From Arthrobacter sp. OAP107 (GTDB lineage: Bacteria; Actinomycetota; Actinomycetes; Actinomycetales; Micrococcaceae), in NCBI RefSeq assembly GCF_040546765.1, contig NZ_JBEPOK010000001.1:3100001-3164000 (forward strand): a stretch of DNA of 64,000 nt, written 5' to 3'. The notes under the pieces were generated by a model. The model saw nothing but the letters and a program-made list of their open reading frames with translations. It was not told where the DNA came from and made no database searches. Every line of letters starts with the position of its first letter. The first letter of the stretch is position 1. Below are positions 53,616 to 63,359 of the stretch, one piece after another. A program made the translations under genes and the position numbers.

Positions 53616-53858
53616 GAAGGTGCATCTCTTCTCTGTTGAGGGTTTGTCGGCGACTGCAACGTACAGGATCCAGCAAGAATTCCCTAAAAGAACGGTGCTG
53701 TCATCTCAATGCAGCCGCTCCGGTCGAGGAGCCCGAGCCCTTCCTCGACGGCCATCAGATGCCTTTGGAATGAGGATGTGCCGGACCGTTGCCGATGCAA
53801 GCTCCGACGCCCCTGCGCCCGCGTAGAATCGCACAAAGATCAAAGAACTGGGGGACGG

Positions 53859-54356
53859 ATGATCTCTACGAACAAGCACACGTGCGAAATGTGTGGGCGG
53901 GCGACAGCAGCCCACGACAGGGATGTCCGGTTCCGCCTCCCGGATCCTCTACTGGACAGCCCTGACCAGCACCGCGCCGAAGACAGCTGGCTGAGCGACC
54001 CGGACCCCAACAAGGCCACTCTCATGCAGATCCCCAACATCAGCCCATTCGTCCGGGCTCTGCTTCCGGTTAAGCTCCAAGGCGGCCACGAATTCCGCTT
54101 CGGTGTCTGGATCGCCATCCACCCCGACGACTTACAGCTGGCCTGCCGTGTCTGGAACGCCCCCGAGTACAGCGACCTGAAACTCACTGGATATCTGGCC
54201 AACAAGATCGAACCATGGGGCCTGTTCGCTGTTCCGGTGAACCTGGCTGTGTTGAATACGGACCACACACCCTATTGCGTGAGCAGCCCCAACGAGGAGC
54301 TGAACGACGTGCTCACTAAAGAGTGGCCCCACGAGATTCTTGCCTCGCTGCCATGA
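53859..54356 (+). CDS. DUF2199 family protein
   Basis: 165 residues from ATG 53859. N-terminal Cys pair (TCEMCGRATAAHD) followed by FRFGVWIAIHPDDLQLACRV and LKLTGYLANKIEPWG, the DUF2199 pattern. Probably soluble with one zinc. Function unknown. Confidence 0.85.
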   Translation: MISTNKHTCEMCGRATAAHDRDVRFRLPDPLLDSPDQHRAEDSWLSDPDPNKATLMQIPNISPFVRALLPVKLQGGHEFRFGVWIAIHPDDLQLACRVWNAPEYSDLKLTGYLANKIEPWGLFAVPVNLAVLNTDHTPYCVSSPNEELNDVLTKEWPHEILASLP

Positions 54357-54468
54357 GATGAGGCCTGCTGAGTGCAGGCAGACCGACAGGTTTGCGGCCA
54401 GCACATCCGGCGGGCGGGCTCATGAACAAGGGGAAACAAGCAGCGCCGGAAGGGCAGAACTAAGAACT

Positions 54469-54579
54469 GTGGACTACAACGACTTCGAGCTTGTCGCGTT
54501 CTGGGTGCTGGCGGCTACCCCAGGCGTTCTTCTGTTGACTACGGGAATCATTGCTCACACCAGATGGTGCAATGCGTGA
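54469..54579 (+). CDS. 36-residue microprotein, copy 2
   Basis: GTG start; DYNDFELVAFWVLAATPGVL then LLTTGIIAHTRWCNA. One membrane helix. Paralogue of the ORF at 34049. A 20-bp sequence about 80 bp upstream matches one before the first locus. The next gene begins immediately after its stop. Confidence 0.55.
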   Translation: MDYNDFELVAFWVLAATPGVLLLTTGIIAHTRWCNA

Positions 54580-54837
54580 GTGCCTCGATACCTGATCCTC
54601 GGCATCCTTGGCTGTCTTCTTTACCCGGCGTTTGCTGGCATCGTGGTTGCCAAACTATTCCCGCCTCCGTACGTCCCCAGCCTGGCAGGGGGTCGAGGAC
54701 TGGACCTCCGAGGGGTCGGCTTCATCCTTGGGTCCTGGATCGGTGGCCTCGCAGGCGTCGTTTGTGCGCTGCTGACCGTTGCAGGCTCTGCAATTACGCG
54801 GCGGCTGCGGCAAGCCGGATATGTTGCACAGTTCTGA
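54580..54837 (+). CDS. small two-helix membrane protein
   Basis: 85 residues from GTG 54580 directly after the preceding TGA. Helices LILGILGCLLYPAFAGIVVA and GFILGSWIGGLAGVVCALLT joined by a Gly-rich loop. Coupled with the microprotein. Unknown. Confidence 0.6.
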   Translation: MPRYLILGILGCLLYPAFAGIVVAKLFPPPYVPSLAGGRGLDLRGVGFILGSWIGGLAGVVCALLTVAGSAITRRLRQAGYVAQF

Positions 54838-54864
54838 GGAGTAGCGGCCGGAAATCATCCGGCC

Positions 54865-55587
54865 TCAGGCCAGCTCAGGCAATGTGTTCCGCCAGTGGTC
54901 CCTCCAATTGCCGTAGAGCTCCTCCGCCAGCGTCTCTATCGAGCGTTTCGATACTCCGACATGCCGGCGGACGGCATCACTGTGCCCCGAGTGGCGGACG
55001 GCTGGCTTCCTAGTGTCCACTCCACGTGATTTCGACGCTGTGGCACTTCGGGTGTGACTGGGTCGTGGTTCGTACAGCTTCAACAGATCCAGAAGGGCGC
55101 CCACGTACCTGAAATCATGGACGTCGTGGCGGAGCTTTGTGAGGTCCAGGCGGCGGCGTTCGGCCCGATAAGCCGCCGCCATCCTGGGCAAACCCGGGAA
55201 GCCGCTGTATTGCAACTCGTCGATGGCTACGAGCCAGTCGGTCAGCATCTCCAAGCGGTCCATCTCCAGGTTCTCTGAACTGCTCACTGCGCCGTACACG
55301 TGGGCAAGCCCGCGCCATGTATCAATGAGGACGCGGCGGGCATCTCCCACCGGAAACCGGGCGTACGAAGACTGCGCCAACTCCAGGATCTCCTGAACCA
55401 GGGCAGTCGGAAGGGTATGGGCCACGAGGTGACCGGACTCCAGGTAGTTCTGGACCTGGCCGGCAACCTTGCCGAAGGACCACACCCAACTTGCCGTGAC
55501 CGTGGATGCACCGCCATTGAGTTTTGCGCTCCTGAGGAAATACTGGTGCGCCCACTGAACGCAGGTCTGTGACAGCTGATCTTTCAT
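54865..55587 (-). CDS. hypothetical helical protein
   Basis: 240 residues from ATG 55587 (AGGAAGG upstream). All-helical by appearance: CVQWAHQYFLRSAKLNGGAS, LVQEILELAQSSYARFPVGD, MLTDWLVAIDELQYSGFPG. C-terminal 60 residues are basic and may bind nucleic acid. No family recognised. Confidence 0.65.
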   Translation of the reverse strand: MKDQLSQTCVQWAHQYFLRSAKLNGGASTVTASWVWSFGKVAGQVQNYLESGHLVAHTLPTALVQEILELAQSSYARFPVGDARRVLIDTWRGLAHVYGAVSSSENLEMDRLEMLTDWLVAIDELQYSGFPGLPRMAAAYRAERRRLDLTKLRHDVHDFRYVGALLDLLKLYEPRPSHTRSATASKSRGVDTRKPAVRHSGHSDAVRRHVGVSKRSIETLAEELYGNWRDHWRNTLPELA

Positions 55588-55656
55588 GGTTCTTCCTTCC
55601 TGGAAGTGTTGGCAATGGATGCAGGCTTCCCGCCGGTTGTCGGGCCTAAAAAGAAA

Positions 55657-55694
55657 GAAGACCCCCGCACGGCCATTGCCGTGCGGGGGTCTTC
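55657..55694 (-). terminator. strong rho-independent terminator
   Basis: Perfect 17-bp stem (GAAGACCCCCGCACGGC and complement) with loop CATT; the minus-strand transcript then has a U-rich tail. It ends the transcript of the minus-strand genes above 55804. Confidence 0.85.
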
Positions 55695-55803
55695 CTTTGC
55701 CTTCTATTTTCGGTATGTAGCGTGACACATTCAAACGGTCATCCCGCTAACAGCCATATGAATCCAACTTCCGTTTCATGCGCAAGCCGTAGACGCGTTA
55801 CTG

Positions 55804-56490
55804 CTACCCCGCGATCTGCATCCGCGCAGCCTCCTGCATCAGCGGGTCGGAGATCATGACAGTCACCGGTCCGGGTGCCACGTCGAAGGCGATGAAGCCG
55901 CGGGACTTGTCGCCGGGCAGGATCTTGCCGGACCCAAGCTGGTCATCCACGAACAGGTTCTGGTCGGCCTTGCGGCCGTTGGCATCCTTGGCGGAGAAAT
56001 AGAACGGGTTGGAGCTGGTCTCCCCCGACGTCGTCTCCCAGAGCACGTCCAGGAGCAGGTACGACCCGTTCTTCGCGGGCGATGAGAACTGTGTATTTAC
56101 AGATGTCTTGCGGACGGCCGAGATGATCGTGATCCTGGCGACGTCCCCGTTGCCCAGATCCATGGTGAAGGGCTTGCCTACGGTGGGAGCGGCGGGTGCC
56201 TTGGGCGCCTCTGCTGCGGGCGCAGGGCTTGCCGCTGCCGCCTCTGTGGGCTGGGACTTGGCGGACTCCATTGGGGCGGCTGTGACCGGCGACGACGAAC
56301 TGGAGGCAGCGGGTGCCGACGCCGGAGCGTCAGTGGCTGACTTGCCTCCGCCGCCGCAGGAGCCAAGAACGATGCTCAGCAGGACAAGCCCTGTGGGAAT
56401 CACGAAGCGCTTCTTCTTGTAGAAGGGGCGCTTGGCTGCAGTGGGTGCTGCCGCAGCCGGCGGGATGGGTTCGAAATTCTGGTGCGTCAT
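55804..56490 (-). CDS. DUF4352-type exported lipoprotein
   Basis: 228 residues from ATG 56490. Pro/Ala-rich start, then basic residues and a membrane/lipoprotein signal (FVIPTGLVLLSIVLGSCGGG), a long Ser/Ala/Pro linker and a DUF4352-like immunoglobulin domain: ARITIISAVRKTSVN, GSYLLLDVLWETTSGETSS, RGFIAFDVAPG. Such domains are extracellular and often bind partners in the envelope. Co-directional with the next gene upstream. Confidence 0.8.
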   Translation of the reverse strand: MTHQNFEPIPPAAAAPTAAKRPFYKKKRFVIPTGLVLLSIVLGSCGGGGKSATDAPASAPAASSSSSPVTAAPMESAKSQPTEAAAASPAPAAEAPKAPAAPTVGKPFTMDLGNGDVARITIISAVRKTSVNTQFSSPAKNGSYLLLDVLWETTSGETSSNPFYFSAKDANGRKADQNLFVDDQLGSGKILPGDKSRGFIAFDVAPGPVTVMISDPLMQEAARMQIAG

Positions 56491-56546
56491 GGGGTGCCTT
56501 TCGTGTGTGATGAATTGTGAGGGTGTGCGAGGCCAGACAACCGGCG

Positions 56547-57224
56547 TTACTGCCTGGTCCAGGTGCCGCACCGGCTGGACTTGAAGTCTTGGCCGGCGGA
56601 GAGCGCCACCGATGGGCGGCCGCCGCCCGGGAGGTCGTTTTCGATGATGTTTCCGCCGTTGCTGCCGGTCTCGTAGATGCCCCAGTAACAGCTGGACCCG
56701 ACGTCGGCCGTGGCCCGGTAGGTTCCGGCAGCGATGTCCTTGCCTACAGTCCATGTACCGTCGGACACCGAGTTGGCAGCCTTCTGCTTTTCGGCAGCTG
56801 TCACTGCCTCTTCGCGTTTCTTGACTGCTGCCTCGGCGGATTTCACGGCAGCCTCTGCCTTCCCGACTTCGGACTCCCGGGCCTGGACCTTCGCTTCCTT
56901 GTCGGCGATGGCGGCCTGAAGGGTCTCGTAGTCGGATTTGAGTGAGTCGTAATCGGTCCGGAGCGATTCCCGCTCGGATTCGGCACCCGCCTTGGCGTCG
57001 GAAACTGCCCGGTACACGTCGCTGGATTTGGGATCGGGAAGCGTGGTGCCAAATGCAGTTCCACCAGCCAGCAGGACGCCGGCCAAGAGCACACCGAGAA
57101 CCTGCTTCCCGCGACCAGGACGCCGCGGTGATATGCCCGCTCTGGCCGGCTCAGTCTCCGGAGCCAGGACTGTTCCGGCGTGATCGGTGCCGGGCAACAC
57201 TGGCTGGCTGTTTTCGGTCTTCAT
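56547..57224 (-). CDS. membrane-anchored coiled-coil protein
   Basis: 225 residues from ATG 57224. One membrane span (QVLGVLLAGVLLAGGTAFG), a coiled coil of about 90 residues (SLRTDYDSLKSDYETLQAAI, EAAVKSAEAAVKKREEAV), and a C-terminal beta domain (TWTVGKDIAAGTYRATADVG, CYWGIYETGSNGG, SSRCGTW) found on many actinobacterial surface proteins. Precedes the DUF4352 gene by 56 bp; likely one operon. Confidence 0.75.
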   Translation of the reverse strand: MKTENSQPVLPGTDHAGTVLAPETEPARAGISPRRPGRGKQVLGVLLAGVLLAGGTAFGTTLPDPKSSDVYRAVSDAKAGAESERESLRTDYDSLKSDYETLQAAIADKEAKVQARESEVGKAEAAVKSAEAAVKKREEAVTAAEKQKAANSVSDGTWTVGKDIAAGTYRATADVGSSCYWGIYETGSNGGNIIENDLPGGGRPSVALSAGQDFKSSRCGTWTRQ

Positions 57225-57469
57225 GGTTTCTCCCCAAGGTCTCAATCGAACTAGGACTGGCGGCGGGATACCGATCCCCCAATGCGTGGTTCCCCGCCGC
57301 CGCCACAGCTTCGAAAGGTTCCTTCCTGGGCTGCAGAAATGAATTTAGGGCGCTGAGCTAGCACAGCGACCAGCGAGGACTGATAACCCCCCCTTATCAA
57401 CAGATCGGTATCACAATCCAGCCAGCCCACTAAGCTGAGCAAACGACCACGACCGATTGGGGGGCAGGC

Positions 57470-59536
57470 ATGGACACATCCACGGGATCTTTGCGCATGA
57501 CCCTCTCCGATGTTGCTGCCCTCGCGAAGGTCCAGCGGCCGGTGGTCTCCATGTGGCGCAAGCGGAGCAGCGGCGGCCAGCTGCCGTTCCCTGCAGCAGC
57601 CGGCCACATCAAAGGCGTCGAGCTGTTCGATGCCGGCGACGTCACCGCCTGGCTCGAGGCAACAGGCCGTGGCAACAACCCCGAGGCGCGGAACGACGTC
57701 GCGGCTTTCGCCAGAATGACGGCATCCGCCAGTGCGGAAGCACAGAGCGGCCGCCAAATATTTGACGGCCTGACCTCGCTGCTCGCCCTGAAGGTAATCA
57801 CCGGCGAAGAACTCAGTCGAAGCACCACGGACGAATTGCTTGACGCCGCCGATGAAGCGGACCCGGACGATCTCTTCCTCTACGCCGAGCTTGAGGCCTT
57901 GGGCACCGACCTCCACGGGCTGGCCAGCTTCGCCGACAGGCTCGCGGACAGTGCCTTCAGCGCGCCGGCTGCTTTCGAGAAGCTTCTGTCCGGACGGTTC
58001 CGGGAGGGCCTGCGCGAACAATCCGACACAGCTCTGACGGACACGGCGCTGGATCTTGTGGCATCGGCTGCCATGGAACTGAAATCCACACTGGACGGCG
58101 CCCCACCGTTTGTCGATGCGACGCCGGGCGGCAGCGACGTGATGCTCCGCATCGTCCTGCAGTTCGGCGAGTCCTCTCCGCTAACCCTGCTCACTGGTGA
58201 CCACGACGGGGGCCCGTCACGCCTTGCCCGCCGCCGCCTGACGGTGCACGGGGCCGACAGCGAACACGTGGAAATCGACGCCCAGGGAGCCTTCTCGGTC
58301 AACGGGGCAGCCGTCCATGTGGCACAGTACCCCTCCCCCGGCGATCCAGGACTTGGCACCACGGAAATCCTTGAAGCCATCGAGAACACCGTGCTTCAGA
58401 TGGATGACAGCCAGCGCGCCGTGGTGATCGCCCCGGCCCGGTTGCTGTGCGACCCACTTAGTGGCGATTCGGGCCGGCTCCGCTCGGACCTCCTGCGCTC
58501 CGGAAGGATCCGTGCCGTGGTCAGGCTCCAAGCGGGCCTCCTTCCCGCGAAACCGCGGGAACCCCAGGCCCTCTGGGTGTTAGGACCGTCCTACGCGGAG
58601 GTGCCCATCGGAGAGCGCTGGACCATGGTCGCCGACCTGAGCACAACACCGCTGACCCCGGATGTCAGGCAGGACCTGATCAGCGACATCGTCGCCTCGA
58701 TGGGTACCCGTGCCACCATTCGTGCGCATTCCTTCCGATTTGCCCGGCTGGTGCAGACCCGCGTCCTTCTCGCCGGCAAAGGCTCCCTCGTCGAGGTTCC
58801 GCCGGTCAAGAGGCGCCCAACGTCAGCAGGGGGAGCCGAGGCAGCGCTGCGGATCGAGGAACTCATCCGTCTCCTATCGCAGGAGCAGTCCGGGCCCACG
58901 GCACTCCCCGCGATTCAGCCCAGCGCACACGACAACCGGCCAGGCACAGCATCTGTCCAGGAACTGATCGCTGCCGGAAATCTCCGGTACGTCAATGGCA
59001 ACCGGCTTGACGACAGCAGCTTCAACCCCAGGGAAGGCAGCAGGATCCTCGGCGGCCAGGAGCTGCGCGATCCCCACAGCGCGGAACCACGGTTCATCAG
59101 CCTCCTGGACTTCGCCGCCGCGTGCCCCACTGGACGCCTCACCGAGCCCGGTGACGTCGTCTTCTGCACCAGTCCGCGGCCCGCCGCCAGAGTCGACCAT
59201 GAGGGCGGCAACGTCGTCGTCTTTCCTGCCCGCATCCTAAGGATCGATGACGGCGATCCCGGCGGTCTCGTGCCCGACGTCGTGGCCGCTGACATCAACA
59301 GCCTCCCCGCAGTCGACAAAGCATGGCGCAGCTGGCGGCTGCGCCGCACGCCGGACGCTCAACGGCAGCCGCTCGTGCAGGTCCTTGCCGGGCTGCAACA
59401 CGAACAGCACCAGGCCCGCCAGCGCCTCGAACGATTAGAAGAACTCGCTACCCTGTTTACGGACGGCGTAGCGGGCGGAAGCCTCACCCTGACACACCCA
59501 TCTCCAAACGCCGCACCAATAGAAGGAACTGAATAG
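57470..59536 (+). CDS. degenerate methylase-like protein of the type I RM operon
   Basis: 688 residues. Residues 8-65 are a MerR-like HTH (LSDVAALAKVQRPVVSMWRK). Residues about 185-370 resemble an N6-adenine methylase core but motif I is degraded (VDATPGGSDVMLRIV in place of DPxxGSGG) and no NPPF/NPPY is found. The following region matches the post-catalytic part of HsdM (RSDLLRSGRIRAVVRLQAGL). The C-terminal third resembles a target-recognition unit (GSRILGGQELRDP, LTEPGDVVFCTSPRP) and ends in a helix. It ends directly before hsdM. Possibly regulatory or an altered specificity subunit. Confidence 0.7.
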   Translation: MDTSTGSLRMTLSDVAALAKVQRPVVSMWRKRSSGGQLPFPAAAGHIKGVELFDAGDVTAWLEATGRGNNPEARNDVAAFARMTASASAEAQSGRQIFDGLTSLLALKVITGEELSRSTTDELLDAADEADPDDLFLYAELEALGTDLHGLASFADRLADSAFSAPAAFEKLLSGRFREGLREQSDTALTDTALDLVASAAMELKSTLDGAPPFVDATPGGSDVMLRIVLQFGESSPLTLLTGDHDGGPSRLARRRLTVHGADSEHVEIDAQGAFSVNGAAVHVAQYPSPGDPGLGTTEILEAIENTVLQMDDSQRAVVIAPARLLCDPLSGDSGRLRSDLLRSGRIRAVVRLQAGLLPAKPREPQALWVLGPSYAEVPIGERWTMVADLSTTPLTPDVRQDLISDIVASMGTRATIRAHSFRFARLVQTRVLLAGKGSLVEVPPVKRRPTSAGGAEAALRIEELIRLLSQEQSGPTALPAIQPSAHDNRPGTASVQELIAAGNLRYVNGNRLDDSSFNPREGSRILGGQELRDPHSAEPRFISLLDFAAACPTGRLTEPGDVVFCTSPRPAARVDHEGGNVVVFPARILRIDDGDPGGLVPDVVAADINSLPAVDKAWRSWRLRRTPDAQRQPLVQVLAGLQHEQHQARQRLERLEELATLFTDGVAGGSLTLTHPSPNAAPIEGTE

Positions 59537-61165
59537 ATGCCCCCGAAATCAAAGGTGGACCTCGCCCCGTCCACCATGAAGGAACTCAAGGACACACTCT
59601 GGAAGGCCGCGGACAAACTGCGCGGCTCCATGGATGCCTCACAGTACAAGGACGTGATCCTCGGGCTTGTGTTCCTGAAGTACGTCTCGGACGCGTTCGA
59701 TGAGCGCCGTGAGCAGATCCAGGCCGAGCTGGAGGCTGACGGGCTCAACGAGGAGCAGATCGCCCAGCTGATCGACGACGTCGACGAATACACCGGCCGC
59801 GGCGTCTTCTGGGTCTCCGAGAAGGCCAGATGGAACTACCTGGCGGAGAACGCGAAGGGCCTGCGTGCGATGGACGGCGCCGCCCCCAAATCAATCGGGC
59901 TGCTCATCGATGAGGCCATGGATCTCATTATGACGGACAACAAGTCACTGGCGGCCACGCTCCCCCGCATCTACAACCGGGACAACGTGGACCAGCGCCG
60001 CCTCGGCGAACTGCTGGACCTGTTCAACTCCGCGCGGTTCACGGGGCAGGGCGCCAGCAAGGCCCGCGACCTGCTCGGGGAGGTCTATGAATACTTCCTG
60101 GAGAAGTTCGCCAAAGCCGAGGGCAAGCGCGGCGGCGAGTTCTACACCCCCGCCGGCGTTGTTCGCGTACTGGTAGAGGTACTGGAACCGCACAGCGGCC
60201 GTGTCTACGACCCCTGCTGCGGATCCGGGGGCATGTTCGTCCAGGCCGAAAAGTTCCTTGAGGCCCACAACATGGAAGGCTCGGACATCTCCGTCTACGG
60301 CCAGGAGCTCAACGAGCGCACCTGGCGGATGGCCAAGATGAACCTCGCCATCCATGGCCTCAACGCCAATCTGGCGTCACGCTGGGGCGACACCTTCGCC
60401 CGCGACCAGCACCCCGAGCTGACCGGGAACAACGGCGCGGACTTCATCATGGCCAACCCGCCCTTCAACATCAAAGACTGGGCCCGCTCCGAGTCCGACC
60501 CGCGTTGGAAGTACGGCGTGCCCCCGGCCGGCAACGCCAACTACGCCTGGATCCAGCACATCATCTCCAAGCTCGCGCCGGGCGGGAGCGCAGGCGTGGT
60601 CATGGCCAACGGCTCCATGTCCTCCAACTCCGGGGGCGAGGGCGAGATCCGCGCCCAGCTTGTCGAAGCGGACCTGGTCTCCTGCATGGTGGCGCTGCCC
60701 ACGCAGCTTTTCCGCAGCACCGGCATCCCCGTGTGCACGTGGTTCTTCGCGAAGGACAAGACCGCCGGCAAGAACGGCTCCGTAGACCGCACCGGGCAGG
60801 TGCTTTTCATCGACGCCCGGAATCTCGGCCACATGGTGGACCGCGCCGAGCGCGCGTTGTCCAATGAGGACATCGCCAAGATTGCCAACACTTACCACGC
60901 CTGGCGGGGTACGTCTTCGGCAGTCGACGCAGGCCTGACGTACACCAACGAAGCGGGCTTCTGCTATTCCGCCACTCTTGCTGAAATCAAGGCAGCAGAC
61001 TACGCGCTGACACCGGGGCGGTATGTAGGTGCCGCCGATGTCGAAGACGACGGCGAGCCCATAGAGGACAAGATCGCCCGGCTTTCGACCGAGCTGCTCG
61101 GGCAGTTCGACGAGTCCGAGCGGCTTTCGGCTGTTGTACGCGAGCAACTGGGGAGGGTTTCATGA
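59537..61165 (+). CDS. hsdM: type I RM methyltransferase HsdM
   Basis: 542 residues, full length. N-terminal helical domain (LWKAADKLRGSMDASQYKDV), then catalytic motifs DPCCGSGGMF (225-234) for SAM and NPPF (307-310) for adenine. Also GGEFYTPAGVVRVLVE, typical of HsdM. It methylates adenine on both strands with HsdS and is part of the restriction complex. Begins right after the degenerate methylase gene and overlaps hsdS (ATGA). Confidence 0.97.
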   Translation: MPPKSKVDLAPSTMKELKDTLWKAADKLRGSMDASQYKDVILGLVFLKYVSDAFDERREQIQAELEADGLNEEQIAQLIDDVDEYTGRGVFWVSEKARWNYLAENAKGLRAMDGAAPKSIGLLIDEAMDLIMTDNKSLAATLPRIYNRDNVDQRRLGELLDLFNSARFTGQGASKARDLLGEVYEYFLEKFAKAEGKRGGEFYTPAGVVRVLVEVLEPHSGRVYDPCCGSGGMFVQAEKFLEAHNMEGSDISVYGQELNERTWRMAKMNLAIHGLNANLASRWGDTFARDQHPELTGNNGADFIMANPPFNIKDWARSESDPRWKYGVPPAGNANYAWIQHIISKLAPGGSAGVVMANGSMSSNSGGEGEIRAQLVEADLVSCMVALPTQLFRSTGIPVCTWFFAKDKTAGKNGSVDRTGQVLFIDARNLGHMVDRAERALSNEDIAKIANTYHAWRGTSSAVDAGLTYTNEAGFCYSATLAEIKAADYALTPGRYVGAADVEDDGEPIEDKIARLSTELLGQFDESERLSAVVREQLGRVS

Positions 61166-62256
61166 CACACGGCAGCTCGCGCACGCTAAGCCAGTTTCTC
61201 GAATTCAAAAATGGCAAGACGTCTCCGAGCCGAAATGACGATGGAAGTTTTGCCGTTTTCGGTTCCAACGGAGAGATCGGCCGGTCAGAATCAGTGAACG
61301 GCCAAGGGCCACTAATCGTCATCGGCCGTGTGGGATCGTACTGCGGGAGTCTTTTCTACTCTGAATCGGACGCTTGGGTGACGGATAACGCCATCATTTG
61401 TTCTTCCAAAGAGTCCAGTGACGTTCGCTATTGGTACTACGCCTTGTTGACATTGGCCCTCAATGGAAGAAGTTCTGGATCAGGGCAGCCACTCCTTAAC
61501 CAAGGGATCCTCGGCTCGATCCACTTTGATCCACCGGAATTAACCGATCGCCAGGCGATAGCAGAGGTGCTGGGGGCGCTTGACGACAAGATCGCCGCCA
61601 ACACCAAACTCCTTAGCACCGCTGACCAGTTATCACACGCTATTTTCAGATCTATGAGCCAGACGAGTGGTCAAATGATTCCCTTATCGGAGACCGCGGA
61701 GTTCGTTAACGGCAAAGCATTCACGAAAAACGCGAACGGCACGGGTCGGGTTGTTATCCGCATCGCAGAACTCAACTCCGGGATCAGTGGCTCAACCGTT
61801 TACAACGACATTGATGTAGATGATCAGCACCTTGCACGGCCAGGCGACCTACTCTTCGCTTGGTCTGGCTCATTGACTCTCCATCGTTGGTTCCGCCCCG
61901 AAGGGATCATCAACCAGCACATCTTCAAGGTCATACCCAAGACTGGTTATCCTGTCTGGCTTGTTCATGAGCTGCTCCGTCACAAGCTGGAAGAGTTCAA
62001 AGCGATTGCTGCTGACAAGGCAACCACTATGGGACACATCCAGCGCAAGCATCTAGATGAGCTCGTAGCTGCACCGGCCCCTGACGTGATTCTCTTGAAC
62101 AACGAGTTGATGGCTGGGCTGTGGCGCCGGGCGTTGGCTGCCGAGGTGGAAAGCACCAACCTCGCGGCTATGCGGGACACCCTCCTCCCCCAGCTGATCT
62201 CCGGCAAGCTGCAAGTCAGGGACGCCGAGAAGGTCTTGGAGGAGGCTGGCGTATGA
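61162..62256 (+). CDS. hsdS: type I RM specificity subunit HsdS
   Basis: 364 residues with two target-recognition domains (residues 8-135 and 172-300) each followed by a conserved helix (LTDRQAIAEVLGALDDKIAA; LAAMRDTLLPQLISGKLQV). Sense motifs GSGQPLLNQGILGSIHF and TTMGHIQRKHLDEL are typical. It sets the bipartite recognition sequence, which cannot be read here. Overlaps both neighbours by four bases. Confidence 0.95.
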   Translation: MTHGSSRTLSQFLEFKNGKTSPSRNDDGSFAVFGSNGEIGRSESVNGQGPLIVIGRVGSYCGSLFYSESDAWVTDNAIICSSKESSDVRYWYYALLTLALNGRSSGSGQPLLNQGILGSIHFDPPELTDRQAIAEVLGALDDKIAANTKLLSTADQLSHAIFRSMSQTSGQMIPLSETAEFVNGKAFTKNANGTGRVVIRIAELNSGISGSTVYNDIDVDDQHLARPGDLLFAWSGSLTLHRWFRPEGIINQHIFKVIPKTGYPVWLVHELLRHKLEEFKAIAADKATTMGHIQRKHLDELVAAPAPDVILLNNELMAGLWRRALAAEVESTNLAAMRDTLLPQLISGKLQVRDAEKVLEEAGV

Positions 62257-63359
62257 GCGGGAACGGGGGCGAGATCCAGCCAGGACGGCGAAAGCATGCC
62301 ACAGACGCGTCGTTTCCGACCACACCGGCAGTCAGTTCCATGCCGGCGTGGTATCCCGAGCTGCTCGCCTCCGTCACCCGGCAGGTCAGCACCGGGCGGT
62401 CCAAAGCCATCAGCGCTGCCAACCAGGAGCTGCTGGCCAGCTATTTCGCCATCGGGCAGGACATCCTGGACCGGCAGAGCCTCCACGGCTGGGGTGCCCG
62501 GATTATCGATCGGCTTTCAGCTGATCTGAAGAGCCAGTTCCCGGGTGCTTCCGGGTTCTCGCCGCGAAACCTGAAGTACATGCGTGCGTTCGCCGAGACG
62601 TGGCCGGCCGAGGCAATTGTGCAAGCGCCGCTTGCACAATTGCCCTGGTACCACCACCTGGCGCTCATCCAGAAGCTCGACGACCCCGAGTCCCGCCTCT
62701 GGTACGCCACTGCCGCCGTCGAACACGGCTGGTCACGCAACGTCCTGGTCCACCAGATCGGGACGAAACTCCACGAGCGCTCAGGCCAGGCAGTCACCAA
62801 CTTTTCGGCGACCATGCCGGAGTCGGACTCCGACCTTGCCCAGCAGTCTCTAAAGGATCCGTACGTCTTCGACTTTCTGTCGCTGACCGACCGCCGCAAC
62901 GAACGGGAACTTGAACACCAGCTGATCCAGCATGTCGAGAAGTTCCTGTTGGAGCTGGGGCAGGGCTTCGCCTTTGTCGGCGAGCAGGTTCGGCTTGAAA
63001 TCAATGGCGAGGAATTCTTCGCTGACCTGCTGTTTTACCACCTCAAGCTTCGCTGCTACGTGGTCATTGAACTCAAAGCGACCAAGTTTGAACCCGGTTT
63101 TCTCGGACAGCTGGGCATGTATATGGCCGCCGTTGATGACCTCTTGGCCCACGCCGATGACAAACCCACTATCGGCCTCCTGCTCTGCAAGGAGAAGAAC
63201 AACGTGGTCGCCGAATATGCGCTCCGGGGGTACAAAACACCGATCGGGGTCGCCGAATGGACAGACACCGTGGTCAAGTCGCTGCCCGAGGAATTCAGCG
63301 CCAGCCTGCCCAGCATCCGCGAGCTCGAAGCCGAGCTATCGCAGGACATTCCAGAATGA
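62253..63359 (+). CDS. YhcG-type PDDEXK nuclease (DUF1016)
   Basis: 368 residues from ATG 62253. N-terminal DUF1016 helical domain: KAISAANQELLASYFAIGQD, FSPRNLKYMRAFAETWP, LPWYHHLALIQKLDD. C-terminal nuclease: FFADLLFYHLKLRCYVVIEL followed by KATKFEPGFLGQL, giving the PD-(D/E)XK D...ExK core, then LLCKEKNN and YALRG. Such proteins are often found in type I RM loci; their role is unsettled. Overlaps hsdS and hsdR by four bases each, so it is made with the complex. Confidence 0.9.
   Translation: MSGNGGEIQPGRRKHATDASFPTTPAVSSMPAWYPELLASVTRQVSTGRSKAISAANQELLASYFAIGQDILDRQSLHGWGARIIDRLSADLKSQFPGASGFSPRNLKYMRAFAETWPAEAIVQAPLAQLPWYHHLALIQKLDDPESRLWYATAAVEHGWSRNVLVHQIGTKLHERSGQAVTNFSATMPESDSDLAQQSLKDPYVFDFLSLTDRRNERELEHQLIQHVEKFLLELGQGFAFVGEQVRLEINGEEFFADLLFYHLKLRCYVVIELKATKFEPGFLGQLGMYMAAVDDLLAHADDKPTIGLLLCKEKNNVVAEYALRGYKTPIGVAEWTDTVVKSLPEEFSASLPSIRELEAELSQDIPE

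Noticed and set aside
60377..61147. 256-residue minus-strand ORF
   Set aside because: Antisense to hsdM.
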